From contig DATGXK010000007.1 in NCBI GenBank assembly GCA_035299025.1, positions 1,488,001-1,552,000 of the forward strand: a stretch of 64,000 bases of DNA, read 5' to 3'. The DNA is from Leadbetterella sp035299025 (lineage in GTDB: Bacteria > Bacteroidota > Bacteroidia > Cytophagales > Spirosomataceae). Below the pieces are notes generated by a model. It saw only the letters and a list, made by a program, of their open reading frames with translations. It searched no databases and was not told the origin of the DNA. Positions 53,790 to 63,320 of this stretch are shown here, one piece after another. Made by a program: the position numbers and the translations under genes. Each line of letters opens with the position of its first letter. Within the stretch, counting starts at the first letter, position 1.

Positions 53790-54524
53790 TCAGTTTTCCA
53801 TAATTTTAATATTCCGAAACGAAACACCTTTTGACCAATCTTGAAGAGCCAAACGACCTTTAATGTTTTTACCAAACAATGGAAAAAATTTAAATCCGCT
53901 ATTGGCCACCATGCCTTTCCAGGCCTCAGAAGTCAAATCTTGTTCAGCAGTCAAAATACCGTTCAAGTAAAACTGAATTTTGCCAGAATTCTGAACAATC
54001 TTAGATTCGTTCCACTCACCTGCTGGTTTTGGTTTTGAGACATTTTTTTGTGGCATAAAACCATATAAGCATGCGGCCCATTTGGTAGAATCCTTTAGAT
54101 AATCTTTACCAATACCCTCGTGGTCAAGCAATTGATATTCAGGACCCGAGGCCCAAGCTCTGGGAATCGTATCATTTTCAACGACATTTATAAAAACCCC
54201 ACTGTTGCCCGCTGTGGTAATTTTCCAATCAAATTTAAGTTCGAAATTTGCATATTCCTTATCCGAAACTAAGTCACCGTGTTCTACTTCGAAAGTGTCA
54301 GGATTGCAAAACAACTCGCCGTCTTTTACAATCCAAGCCGAGGGAGCATTGGCTTTGTTATACAAATGCCAACCTTGGGTAGTTTTTCCATCAAAAAGCA
54401 ACTGCCAACCCGCTTCTATTTCAGATTCTGAAAGCTCATTGTTACCTACTTTTTTTTCGGAACAACCAAAATCTAAACAACCCAAAGCGATAATTGACAA
54501 TAAGTAAACGAGTCTTAACTTCAT
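53790..54524 (-). CDS. DUF1080 family lipoprotein (3-keto-disaccharide hydrolase type)
   Basis: A 244-residue exported protein. Signal peptide with lipobox GCLDFGC near residue 21. The DUF1080 domain begins GWQLLFDGKTTQGWHLYNK and includes ELKFDWKITTAGNSGVFINV, EYQLLDHEGI and a late WKGM segment. Family members are concanavalin-like and some hydrolyse 3-keto-disaccharides. No oxidoreductase partner lies nearby, so the substrate is open. Confidence 0.88.
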   Translation of the reverse strand: MKLRLVYLLSIIALGCLDFGCSEKKVGNNELSESEIEAGWQLLFDGKTTQGWHLYNKANAPSAWIVKDGELFCNPDTFEVEHGDLVSDKEYANFELKFDWKITTAGNSGVFINVVENDTIPRAWASGPEYQLLDHEGIGKDYLKDSTKWAACLYGFMPQKNVSKPKPAGEWNESKIVQNSGKIQFYLNGILTAEQDLTSEAWKGMVANSGFKFFPLFGKNIKGRLALQDWSKGVSFRNIKIMEN

Positions 54525-54623
54525 AATGAAAAATACTTTTAAAATGGTTTTTTAGGGCATTCTCTCTTTCTAAATAAGCGACAAATGAATTGTTCTCGCT
54601 AAAATACAAAAAATAATTGATTG

Positions 54624-55958
54624 TCAGAGAAGAGCTCCATACAATGCTGGATTTAGAGCGGCTGGGCATTTGGAGCCCGGAGTTTTAAATTCGGTTTTTC
54701 GTTCATACAAGTCTCTAGAAGCACTATAAGATACCCCGAAAAAACTCAAGTCAACTCCAACCACTCCTTTTAGCCCCAAGATTGTCTGGTTGCATGGACC
54801 AGGCACGAATGGAAGACCGCTTTCGAAATAAGACTGAACGCTGGTGTTATTTAGTATATAGGGTACCACTACCGAGTGAAATATGCCTATTTGAAATCTC
54901 GGAAACTCTAGGCCAACACCTACTCCTACTATTCCCTCAGAAGCCGAACCGGTATCTCCTATTCTTGTAACGTCAAATCCGGCTAAAGTACCAGCCGTTT
55001 CAATATTTCGATTGTTGTAATTAAAACCCTGCGTGCCATTGTAGGTTAATTTCAAGTGAGCTTGGCATGTGCTATTCGCGGCTACCTCTGGGTACACCTT
55101 CAGATTACATTTTAGTGTAAAAGTTACCGGAATTACACCATTTACAAGAATAGTCCTTGAAATTTCGAGCGGAATGCTGATTTGGGCTATCTGGCTAAGG
55201 CTCAAAAAAGCATATTTTACTTCCAACTCACCATTCAAACCATTGTGTTGATGATTATAGCCATCTAAATTGCCATTATTTAGATCTATATCACTAGTGG
55301 CAGAAAAATCAGAAATAAATCCTTTGGCTTCAATTCCGGCCAAATTTCCACGCTTTGCCGTAAGTTCAACGTTCAGTTTTCTTCCACTTCCGCCCTCCGG
55401 GTTTAGTTTAAGAGATAGATTCCAACCGCTAAGCTCCCCACTGAATTCAACACCGTCGTCATTGGTACCCGTTACTGACTTTATTCTTCCTCCGGCTACT
55501 TTTATTCGGGCATTTTTGATATTGTTAGAAGTCCAATACATCTGTTTCTCGAAATTGACCTTGGCAGACTTGTAATATTCATTAAATTTGGCATTTGTTG
55601 TTGCGACGGTGGTTTTTCCACCCGACTCGGTGATTGAAACAACTTTTCTTAAGGAATTTCCTTCAAAAAGCACCACCTGACCGTTTTTCAGAGCTTTTAC
55701 AGCCGCCGGATTTCCATCGAAAATCAATTTTGAATTATCAAAACTCGCCAAAGATTTCATATCAGAAAGGCTTATTTCTGTGGTATTATTTTGTTTTACG
55801 ACATTGGTAATGGAGCCTTTATCGGCAAACTCCATTTTTTCGCCACCTATTGTTACTATTTCATTTTCTGGAGCTACGCCGCCATCGTCTTTTTTACAAT
55901 TAAACACCAAAAGCGTGATAACAACAAGAAATGTAAATTTTGTAAGTTTGTTTTTCAT
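54624..55958 (-). CDS. Large lipoprotein, unknown
   Basis: A 444-residue exported protein from the ATG at 55958; 55964 is also possible. Lipobox VFNC with KKDDGG behind it. The mature part is beta-rich, with segments such as VEFSGELSGWNLSLKLNPEG and LKGVVGVDLSFFGVSYSASR. No catalytic motif or family is recognised. It is a single gene on the minus strand, followed by an A/T-rich spacer of almost 900 bp upstream. Confidence 0.62.
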   Translation of the reverse strand: MKNKLTKFTFLVVITLLVFNCKKDDGGVAPENEIVTIGGEKMEFADKGSITNVVKQNNTTEISLSDMKSLASFDNSKLIFDGNPAAVKALKNGQVVLFEGNSLRKVVSITESGGKTTVATTNAKFNEYYKSAKVNFEKQMYWTSNNIKNARIKVAGGRIKSVTGTNDDGVEFSGELSGWNLSLKLNPEGGSGRKLNVELTAKRGNLAGIEAKGFISDFSATSDIDLNNGNLDGYNHQHNGLNGELEVKYAFLSLSQIAQISIPLEISRTILVNGVIPVTFTLKCNLKVYPEVAANSTCQAHLKLTYNGTQGFNYNNRNIETAGTLAGFDVTRIGDTGSASEGIVGVGVGLEFPRFQIGIFHSVVVPYILNNTSVQSYFESGLPFVPGPCNQTILGLKGVVGVDLSFFGVSYSASRDLYERKTEFKTPGSKCPAALNPALYGALL

Positions 55959-56219
55959 TTTCAATAAATTTTAAATGTAATTTATTGATTTCAAGAGGCT
56001 TCAACAATCAAAAGAGAAGAATTAGGTGAGGTTTTTTATTTTGTGGCATTTTATGAATAAAATGATGACGTTTTAGAGCCTAAATAGGCTTGAAATCATC
56101 TGCTCATCAAACGATGTAATAATCTTGTAGCGAATATTCTATTCTCTAGTTTTTTTTGAAAGTCTATTTTTTAAGTGGAATAGAGAAATAAATCAAATCT
56201 ATTCTCTCCCAATGCTTCA

Positions 56220-56312
56220 TCAACAAACTATCATGTAAAGGGCTACAATAAATATGATCACATAAATCAATATTTCTATGTTTTGAATGTATTTTCTAAA
56301 GGGTTTTGACAT
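56220..56312 (-). CDS. Possible 30-residue membrane peptide
   Basis: An open frame of 30 codons, ATG at 56312 to TGA at 56220: MSKPFRKYIQ then a hydrophobic helix IEILIYVIIFIVALYMIV. The charge pattern (basic N-terminus and a single helix) looks like a small membrane protein. It is below the size where chance can be excluded, and Bacteroidota lack ribosome sites that would help, so it is only a candidate. Confidence 0.25.
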   Translation of the reverse strand: MSKPFRKYIQNIEILIYVIIFIVALYMIVC

Positions 56313-56792
56313 GGCAATATCGTTTAATGATACTTAAATCGAACTGTTAATAACCTGTAACTATCCCACCAACAAATCGGAATTGAGAAAAACGAAGAAT
56401 ACTAAATTCCAAACTTATCGATTTACAAGAGAATCTTTTATGGTTTTCATATTTAGATATTTACTGTGTCTGTTACGCCAATTTCTATGCCACTCATGAA
56501 TATTCTATAAAGAAAACCATTTTGTATCCATTAAATAAATTTTTAAGTAAAATCTTATTTTAAGGCTACCCGAATAAGGTCTTTTGGCATGCAGAAATAG
56601 GTTGTTTTTTACTTCTAAGAATTCATTAATCCTGGAATCCATGTGGGTAATGAAGATTATGATTGTATTATTTTTCAGATTTAATCATTGGAAAACAAGC
56701 CTTGCTTTATCGGAAAAAAGAGTTTACAGACACAAAAACTGTTTTAATATTTCATAAACCAAAATTTAGTGTTGCAAATACTAAGCATTTAG

Positions 56793-56800
56793 TATTTTTG
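56793..56800 (+). promoter_or_regulatory. Promoter -7 box of carboxynorspermidine gene
   Basis: TATTTTTG matches TAnnTTTG and lies 28 bp before the ATG at 56829. GTTG at 56771-56774, 18 nt upstream, resembles the -33 box. Transcription would start near 56806. Confidence 0.5.
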
Positions 56801-56828
56801 CACCCGAATCAAAACTATCTACAAATAA

Positions 56829-58040
56829 ATGTCTAAAGTTCTTATAATTGGTGCTGGCGGAGTTGGAACAGTAGTAGCTCACAAATGTGCTCTGAACTCC
56901 CATGTTTTTACCGAAATCATGCTGGCCAGTCGTACAGTTAGTAAATGTGATAAAATTGCTGCTGATATCAAAGAAATGCACGGTGTTAGTATTAAAACCG
57001 CTGCTGTTGATGCCGACAATGTGCCGGAATTAGTAAAATTGATTCAAGCATTTCAGCCAAAAATGGTTATCAATGTAGCTCTTCCTTACCAAGACCTGAC
57101 CATTATGGACGCATGTTTGGAAACGGGTGTACATTATCTTGACACCGCCAACTACGAACCCAAAGACGTGGCTAAGTTTGAATACAGCTGGCAATGGGCT
57201 TATCAAGAACGTTTTAAGTCTGCAGGACTGATGGCTCTTCTGGGTTGTGGTTTTGACCCGGGCGTTACACAAGTCTATACAGCCTATGCCAACAAGCACT
57301 ATTTCGACGAAATGCATTACCTAGACATCATCGACTGCAATGCCGGTGACCACGGAAAAGCATTTGCTACGAATTTTAATCCAGAAATTAACATCAGAGA
57401 GATAACTCAACCTGGTCGCTATTGGGAAAATGGAGAGTGGGTTGAAATACCAGCTATGTCTATTCATAAACCGATCGACTACCCGAATATTGGACCTAAA
57501 GAGTCGTATGTTTTGTATCATGAAGAACTTGAATCATTGGTAAAAAACTTCCCTACTTTGAAAAGAGCGAGATTTTGGATGACTTTTGGTCAAGCTTACA
57601 TTACACATTTACAAGTTTTGGAAAATGTTGGAATGACAAGCATTGCTCCTATCAAGTTTCAAGGCATGGACATTGTGCCACTTGAATTCTTAAAAGCTGT
57701 ACTCCCAGCACCAGAGTCTTTGGGAGAAAATTACACAGGTCAAACCTCGATTGGTTGCCAAATAAAAGGAATAAAAGACGGCAAAGACCGCACTTATTAT
57801 GTGTGGAATAACTGCCACCACGCTGAGGCTTACAAGGAAGTAAAATCTCAGGCAGTTTCTTATACTACTGGGGTTCCGGCGATGATTGGTGCAATGCTTA
57901 TGTTGACCAACCAAGAATGGATGAAACCAGGTGTTTATAATGTGGAAGAACTCAACCCAGATCCATTTATGGACTTGCTGAATATTCACGGACTACCGTG
58001 GAATGAGCAAGTAGATGGCGTTTTGCCGCATGAGTACTGA
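56829..58040 (+). CDS. Saccharopine dehydrogenase family, probable carboxy(nor)spermidine dehydrogenase
   Basis: A 403-residue NAD(P)H-dependent enzyme with the Rossmann start VLIIGAGGVGTVVAHKCALN and HYLDTANYEPKDVA, GCGFDPGVTQVYTAYANKHY typical of carboxynorspermidine synthase (Lys1-like) proteins. It condenses putrescine or diaminopropane with aspartate semialdehyde. A decarboxylase of the same pathway lies 2.4 kb downstream, supporting the assignment. It has a promoter of its own and a terminator at 58064. Confidence 0.88.
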   Translation: MSKVLIIGAGGVGTVVAHKCALNSHVFTEIMLASRTVSKCDKIAADIKEMHGVSIKTAAVDADNVPELVKLIQAFQPKMVINVALPYQDLTIMDACLETGVHYLDTANYEPKDVAKFEYSWQWAYQERFKSAGLMALLGCGFDPGVTQVYTAYANKHYFDEMHYLDIIDCNAGDHGKAFATNFNPEINIREITQPGRYWENGEWVEIPAMSIHKPIDYPNIGPKESYVLYHEELESLVKNFPTLKRARFWMTFGQAYITHLQVLENVGMTSIAPIKFQGMDIVPLEFLKAVLPAPESLGENYTGQTSIGCQIKGIKDGKDRTYYVWNNCHHAEAYKEVKSQAVSYTTGVPAMIGAMLMLTNQEWMKPGVYNVEELNPDPFMDLLNIHGLPWNEQVDGVLPHEY

Positions 58041-58063
58041 GCGAAAGCGAAGATATTTCATTT

Positions 58064-58090
58064 AAAAAGCAGCATTCGCTGCTTTTTTTT
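58064..58090 (+). terminator. Terminator after dehydrogenase gene
   Basis: AAAAAGCAGC (58064-58073), loop ATTC, GCTGCTTTTT (58078-58087) and further T. It isolates the dehydrogenase from the riboswitch-controlled receptor gene downstream. Confidence 0.8.
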
Positions 58091-58127
58091 GTTCACGTTA
58101 ATTACCTTTGCCTCAGTTTTAGGGTTC

Positions 58128-58293
58128 AAAGGTGCATTTCTTGCATCGAATGAATAATAGGGAATCACGTTGAAGTCGTGAGCTGTCCCCGCAACTGTGC
58201 GGTTTATTTGTTTCATTTTACCTCTAAGCCACTGATAAGCAAAAACTTATTGGGAAGGCAAAAATGAAAAACCAAGCCAGGAGACCTGCCCCA
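58128..58293 (+). promoter_or_regulatory. Cobalamin riboswitch
   Basis: All landmarks of the adenosylcobalamin-type aptamer are in order: AAAGGTGC at 58128, ATAGGGAAT near 58157, GTGAGCTGTCCCCGCAACTG near 58178, CACTG near 58231 and the B12 box AAGCCAGGAGACCTGCC ending at 58290. It sits about 80 bp before a TonB-dependent receptor gene, so it should shut down vitamin B12 uptake when cobalamin is plentiful. Confidence 0.93.
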
Positions 58294-58372
58294 AAATTAT
58301 CCTTTTTGCTATCATACGGCGGATGTATAGCAACGAGCGGTCGCCCATTTTTTATTTTTTTACAAAAAACAA

Positions 58373-60334
58373 ATGTTTCAAACATTCAAAAAAGTCCTTT
58401 TTGTGGGAATAATCCTACAAGCAAATCTCTCGTTTTCGCAGTCTGAAAACCAACTTCAAGATGTAGTAATTACAGCCAACAAGTACCCTCAAAAACTGGA
58501 TCAAACGGGTAAAGTCCTCACAGTAATTGGAGATTCTTTAATCAAGGCCAACATAGGCCTTAGTGTAGGGCAACTCCTAAGTCAGCAAGTTGGTGTAATG
58601 GTAATTGGTAGCGGACAAACAGCCGGAAGTACCCAAAACGTGTCTCTACGAGGAGTGAATTTTGGTCATACTTTGATACTAATTGATGGAGTACCTGTAA
58701 ACGAGGCTTCGGGTATCGGAAGCACATTCGACATTAATCTATTATCGTTGCAACAAATTGAGCGAATAGAAATCATGAAAAACGGACAGTCGAGTCTTTA
58801 TGGTTCGGATGCCATAGGAGGCGTGGTTAACATAATTACAAATCGAAAAAGCAAAGAAAAAGGTAGCATTTCGGCCAGTTTGGCCACTGGAACACAGAAA
58901 ACGCTTCAAGCCAACTTTGGAATTTTTGGCACGATAAATAAGACCAACTATAATTTCTCGCAGTCTTTGTCCAGCACAGGAGGCTTTTCTACTGCAGCTC
59001 CAAAAACTGAAACTGAAAAGTTTGAAAACGATGGATTCAAAACCTCCAATTCTCAACTTTCTATTACCCATGAATTAACTAAAAAACTAACAATCAACGT
59101 ATTATACAGATTCAATACCTACAAAACTGACCTTGACGAAGGTGCTTTTGTTGACGACAAAGACTACACTTATTTGAGCAAAAACAATCAAGTTGGTGGT
59201 GGATTGTCATGGCAGCTACCAAAAGGTAAATTGGTGTTCAATTATCTTTACAATCAAACGTATCGCAATTTCAAAAACGACAGTAGTGATGTTGCAGCGA
59301 GTGCTTTCGCAAAATATTCAAACACAGATTATACTTCCAAAGCCTCTTATGCAGAGATTTTCACAAATTTCAAATTGCACAAAACCACGGAGTGGCTGAT
59401 CGGAGCTGATTATAGGACTCAAAATATGGCCTATGATTATTTTTCAGTAAGTGCTTTTGGGCCATATACCGATACCCCAATCCTGGCAGATTTGGCCAAA
59501 ATAAATAACCAAAGTATCTATAGTTCACTAAATGTAAATCTCGAAAGCGGCCTTGGATTGGAATTGGGCGGCAGATTTAATAATCACTCTGTCTATGGAA
59601 ACAATTTTACGTATTCCATAAATCCATTTTATGTGGTAAATGACTATATTAAGTTTTTTGCTACTGCTTCTAGCAGTTTCAAAAATCCCGCACTTTACCA
59701 GTTGTATTCTCCCTATGGCAATCTTGAATTGAAGCCTGAAAACGCCAGAACGATAGATTTGGGTTGGCAGTTTTTCGGAAAATCGAAGTCTAATTTCTTG
59801 AGAATGGTATATTTCAATAGACAATATACTGACCTCATTTCTTTCCTTTCAACCAGTAAACCGCCTTATGGTCAATATATTAATCTTGCAGAGCAAAACA
59901 ATGAAGGCTTAGAAATGGATGGAAATTTGAATTGCAAACAACTCTCATTTTCTGCCAACTATACATTTTTGGATGGCAAAATATCTGATGATTTAAAATC
60001 AAACGCCAAAGAAATCAACGCCTTTTTGAGAAGACCTAATCACAATTTAAACCTTACGGCTTCCTATAACTTTAGTTCAAAACTCAAAGGCTCAGTGAGT
60101 GCCCAGCATTTAAGCAAAAGAAATGACTTGTATTACAACAGCGATACTTTTGGAAACGAGGCAGTTATTCTTGATGGTTTTACTCAAATACATACCAATT
60201 GGAATTATAAAATAAATGAGTCAGTAGGCGTATTTTTGAATATTCAAAATCTTACAAATAAATCATTTACAGAGATTTACGGGTATTCATCTAGACCATT
60301 TACAGCTTTAATTGGTTTAAGTTTCGCAAAATAA
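58373..60334 (+). CDS. btuB: TonB-dependent receptor, BtuB-like, for cobalamin
   Basis: A 653-residue outer membrane receptor. Signal peptide to about residue 22 (NLSFSQ). The plug starts QDVVITANKYPQKLDQTGKV, as in BtuB, followed by VSLRGVNFGHTLILIDGVPV and SSLYGSDAIGGVVNIITNRK; the barrel ends LIGLSFAK. Without a CarboxypepD_reg domain, it resembles BtuB in length. The cobalamin riboswitch directly in front makes cobalamin (or a corrinoid) the likely ligand. A terminator follows at 60358. Confidence 0.9.
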   Translation: MFQTFKKVLFVGIILQANLSFSQSENQLQDVVITANKYPQKLDQTGKVLTVIGDSLIKANIGLSVGQLLSQQVGVMVIGSGQTAGSTQNVSLRGVNFGHTLILIDGVPVNEASGIGSTFDINLLSLQQIERIEIMKNGQSSLYGSDAIGGVVNIITNRKSKEKGSISASLATGTQKTLQANFGIFGTINKTNYNFSQSLSSTGGFSTAAPKTETEKFENDGFKTSNSQLSITHELTKKLTINVLYRFNTYKTDLDEGAFVDDKDYTYLSKNNQVGGGLSWQLPKGKLVFNYLYNQTYRNFKNDSSDVAASAFAKYSNTDYTSKASYAEIFTNFKLHKTTEWLIGADYRTQNMAYDYFSVSAFGPYTDTPILADLAKINNQSIYSSLNVNLESGLGLELGGRFNNHSVYGNNFTYSINPFYVVNDYIKFFATASSSFKNPALYQLYSPYGNLELKPENARTIDLGWQFFGKSKSNFLRMVYFNRQYTDLISFLSTSKPPYGQYINLAEQNNEGLEMDGNLNCKQLSFSANYTFLDGKISDDLKSNAKEINAFLRRPNHNLNLTASYNFSSKLKGSVSAQHLSKRNDLYYNSDTFGNEAVILDGFTQIHTNWNYKINESVGVFLNIQNLTNKSFTEIYGYSSRPFTALIGLSFAK

Positions 60335-60357
60335 TTTTCGAAAAACCGACATTATTG

Positions 60358-60391
60358 CCGCCAAAGATTCAATTTCTTTGGCGGTATTTTT
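60358..60391 (+). terminator. Terminator after B12 receptor gene
   Basis: CCGCCAAAG (60358-60366) pairs with CTTTGGCGG (60376-60384), followed by TATTTTTTT. Strong intrinsic terminator ahead of the decarboxylase gene. Confidence 0.82.
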
Positions 60392-60424
60392 TTGATTGAG
60401 TATTTTCGCATAAAAAACAAACAA

Positions 60425-61561
60425 ATGGCAATAGACTTCTCACAAATACCTTCTCCATGCTACGTTTTAGAAGAAAAACTTCTCCGCAAAAACCTTGAAT
60501 TGATCAACCGAGTTCAGACCGAATCTGGTGCTGAAATCATCTTGGCCTTAAAAGGTTTTTCGATGTACAAGATGTTCCCGATGGTCAAAAAATACCTTTC
60601 GGGTGCAACTGCGAGTTCGCTGAATGAAGCGAGATTGATTGCGGAAGAGATGGGTTGTCTTGCTCATACATACTGCCCTGCTTACAAACCAGAAGAATTT
60701 GAACAGATATTGGGCTACAGTAGCCATATTTCTTTCAACTCGATGAACCAGTACAAACAGTTCAAATCTCAGGTAGAAAAATCAGAGAAAAAAGTCTCTA
60801 TGGGCTTGAGAATCAACCCACAATATGCCGAAGTGAGTACGGATATGTACAATCCGTGTGTAGTAGGTTCGCGATTGGGCATTACGAGAGAAGCTCTTGG
60901 AGACACTTTACCAGAAGGAATTGAAGGCCTACATTCGCACACCATGTGCGAGAATGATTCTTATGTTTTGGAACGAACATTGGTTCATATCGAAGAAAAA
61001 TTCGGTGATTTGTTGCACCAAATCAAATGGTTGAATCTGGGAGGTGGGCATTTGATGACCCGTGAAGGCTACGACCATACACATTTGATTTCTATCATAA
61101 AACGCTTAAAATCAACTTACAATATAGACATCATATTGGAACCAGGCTCTGCCATTGCATGGCAAACTGGATATTTGAGAAGTAGAGTGTTGGATATTGT
61201 GGATGCCCAAGGAATTGATGTGGCCATATTGGACATTTCGTTTGCGGCCCACATGCCCGATACTTTAGAAATGCCCTATAAACCCAAAGTTTGGGGTGCC
61301 ACAGATGCCGAAAAAGGAAAACCAACTTACCGATTAGGCGGAATGACTTGTCTGGCAGGCGATTATATGTCGGAGTATTCGTTTGAAAAGCCTTTAGAAA
61401 TTGGAGATACCGTCATTTTTGATGACATGATTCATTATACCATGGTAAAAACCACTACTTTTAATGGAGTAGGATTGCCGTCAATAGGTATTTGGCACGA
61501 AGATGACACTTTTGAATTGGTTAAAAGCTTCGGTTTTGAGAGTTTTAAGGAGAAGATCTGA
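60425..61561 (+). CDS. nspC: Carboxynorspermidine/carboxyspermidine decarboxylase
   Basis: A 378-residue PLP enzyme of the alanine racemase/ornithine decarboxylase fold-III type. The ATG at 60425 gives MAIDFSQIPSPCYVLEEKLL, the normal family start; an upstream ATG at 60392 would overlap the terminator. The PLP lysine is in ILALKGFSMYKMF, and ATASSLNEARL, GLHSHTMCEND and NLGGGHLMT follow. It decarboxylates the product of the dehydrogenase at 56829, together forming (nor)spermidine. The two genes are separated by the B12 receptor. Confidence 0.93.
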   Translation: MAIDFSQIPSPCYVLEEKLLRKNLELINRVQTESGAEIILALKGFSMYKMFPMVKKYLSGATASSLNEARLIAEEMGCLAHTYCPAYKPEEFEQILGYSSHISFNSMNQYKQFKSQVEKSEKKVSMGLRINPQYAEVSTDMYNPCVVGSRLGITREALGDTLPEGIEGLHSHTMCENDSYVLERTLVHIEEKFGDLLHQIKWLNLGGGHLMTREGYDHTHLISIIKRLKSTYNIDIILEPGSAIAWQTGYLRSRVLDIVDAQGIDVAILDISFAAHMPDTLEMPYKPKVWGATDAEKGKPTYRLGGMTCLAGDYMSEYSFEKPLEIGDTVIFDDMIHYTMVKTTTFNGVGLPSIGIWHEDDTFELVKSFGFESFKEKI

Positions 61562-61645
61562 TTGTTGATATTGCACGCAGATAAAACCGATTTTGCTGAT
61601 TATCGCAGAAATGTTTTTTTTAAATTCAAACTTCTCTATATCATT

Positions 61646-62041
61646 ATGGGTTATATTTATTCTGACATCACAGCGAAGATCATTAAAATATTCTAGAAAG
61701 TTTACAACACTTTGGGATATGGATTCTTGGAAAAAGTTTATGAAAATGCAATGTTCTTTGAGTTAGAAAAAAACGGCTTTACATGTGAAAAATAAAAAAA
61801 GTTAGATGTCTTTTACGAAAATCAACAAGTAGGATTTTATTTTCCAGACTTAATAGTCGACGACAAAATAATTATTGAACTTAAAGCGAGTGAAACTTTA
61901 GCAGAAGCACATGAATTTCAATTGATTAATTACTTAAAAGCGACAGACATTGAGTTAGGGCTTCTCTTAAATTTTGGGAAAACACCAGGAATTAAAAGAA
62001 AAATCTTTTTGAATGAAAATAAAAAAAACAGAATCAGATAA
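61646..62041 (+). pseudogene. GxxExxY family pseudogene
   Basis: The frame reads as a GxxExxY protein of 131 codons interrupted by two stops, TAG at 61694 and TAA near 61793. The signature GFLEKVY is present, preceded by NTLGY, and the rest VGFYFPDLIVDDKIIIELKA and FQLINYLKATDIELGLLLNF matches the family closely, with no frameshift. GxxExxY proteins are restriction-like PDDEXK nuclease relatives found in many Bacteroidota. The two stops are base substitutions, pointing to a recent loss, unless the stops are read through. Confidence 0.82.
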
Positions 62042-62103
62042 ACGAATTTGCATAGAAAATCAGAAAAAATCTGTTTCATCTGTGTTCTAAATAAAGAAAA
62101 ACT

Positions 62104-63207
62104 ATGCTAGGATTTCAATTTTCAGATTTTAAGCCAGACGAAAAGAAAAATACGGGATTCGAGAAACTCCTTGATATTTTTCAACAACTTCTTTTGATAT
62201 TTTCAGGCAATGTATCTGAGGCTTTGGCTTACATGAACGACCTAGACAGGCAATATAAACTCACGGACGATAAATATGGTATTGCTGATTTCATAGACGA
62301 ACTCAAAGAAAAAGGTTACTTGACCGAAGCCGAGGGCGATGGTGAGATGATCATGACACCAAAATCTGAGCAGAGTATCAGAAAACGCAGCTTGGAGGAG
62401 ATTTTCGGTAAATTGAAAAGAGCAAAATCTACAGGAAATCATAGAACTGCATTCACTGGTACTTCTGACGAAAACAGCAGTGATATTCGGTCTTTTCAGT
62501 TTGGAGATGGTCTCGACCAAATATCCATGACGGAGTCTATCCGCAATGCCCAAATAAACAATGGCATGAGTGACGATTTGGTCATTTATGAAAAAGATTT
62601 GGAAGTAACAGACAGAGAATCAAACATCCAGACCTCCACTGTTTTGATGATAGACATCAGCCATTCGATGATTTTATATGGTGAAGACCGCATAACTCCC
62701 GCCAAAAAAGTAGCTTTGGCCATGGCTGAAATCATTAGGACTCGTTATCCGAAAGATACTTTGGATATCATAGTTTTCGGAAATGACGCTTGGCAAATTT
62801 CGCTCAAAGATATCCCATATCTAGAAGTTGGGCCTTATCATACCAATACTGTGGCAGGTTTAGAACTTGCTATGGATTTGTTGCGAAGAAGAAAAACCAA
62901 AAACAAGCAGATTTTTATGATAACCGACGGCAAACCTACTTGCCTTAAAGAAGGAATCAGATATTATAAGAATAGTTTTGGTTTGGACAGAAAAATCGTA
63001 AACAAAACCTTCAATATAGCCGCTCAAGCACGAAGATTAAATATACCAATAACAACATTTATGATTGCACAAGATGCTTATTTAAAGCAATTTGTGCACG
63101 AATTTACCGAAATCAATAAAGGCCGAGCCTACTACAGTAATCTTGATGGATTAGGCGGTTTTGTGCTTGAGGATTTTGAGAGAAATAGACGGAGGAAGGT
63201 TAAATGA
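62104..63207 (+). CDS. VWA domain protein
   Basis: A 367-residue cytosolic protein. The von Willebrand A domain fills the last 190 residues, with the metal-site motif MIDISHSM (DxSxS) near 178-185, ITDGKPTCLKEG near 277, and FGNDAWQISLKD. The N-terminal part contains DFIDELKEKGYLTEAEGDG. Such proteins usually work with a MoxR-type ATPase or a magnesium-chelatase-like partner; none is adjacent here, and upstream lies only a pseudogene. Function is unknown. Confidence 0.88.
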   Translation: MLGFQFSDFKPDEKKNTGFEKLLDIFQQLLLIFSGNVSEALAYMNDLDRQYKLTDDKYGIADFIDELKEKGYLTEAEGDGEMIMTPKSEQSIRKRSLEEIFGKLKRAKSTGNHRTAFTGTSDENSSDIRSFQFGDGLDQISMTESIRNAQINNGMSDDLVIYEKDLEVTDRESNIQTSTVLMIDISHSMILYGEDRITPAKKVALAMAEIIRTRYPKDTLDIIVFGNDAWQISLKDIPYLEVGPYHTNTVAGLELAMDLLRRRKTKNKQIFMITDGKPTCLKEGIRYYKNSFGLDRKIVNKTFNIAAQARRLNIPITTFMIAQDAYLKQFVHEFTEINKGRAYYSNLDGLGGFVLEDFERNRRRKVK

Positions 63208-63215
63208 GTGGAGAA

Positions 63216-63257
63216 TTGTGAGTGCCGAGTTGTGAGTTGTGAGTGCCGAGTTGTGAG
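63216..63257. repeat. 21-bp tandem duplication
   Basis: TTGTGAGTGCCGAGTTGTGAG is present twice in direct succession (63216-63236 and 63237-63257) between the VWA gene and nth. Such units vary in copy number; no function is visible. Confidence 0.6.
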
Positions 63258-63320
63258 TAAAATAAGTTTTATTAGAATATATAAAAGCTAATGGCCAATT
63301 GCTAAAAGCTATTAACGAAA

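Larger units (their letters stand above)
55965..56828. other. Intergenic stretch, nearly 900 bp
   Basis: Apart from the possible 30-residue ORF at 56220 and a promoter near 56793, I see nothing coding in this stretch. It is A/T-rich, with no terminator, no tRNA-like fold and no repeats longer than a few bases. It separates the lipoprotein gene from the saccharopine dehydrogenase-like gene and may hold both their promoters. Confidence 0.5.

Noticed and set aside
58264..58446. A 60-codon open frame starting inside the cobalamin riboswitch.
   Set aside because: It begins within the B12 box and overlaps the receptor start in another frame; the RNA element explains the sequence.
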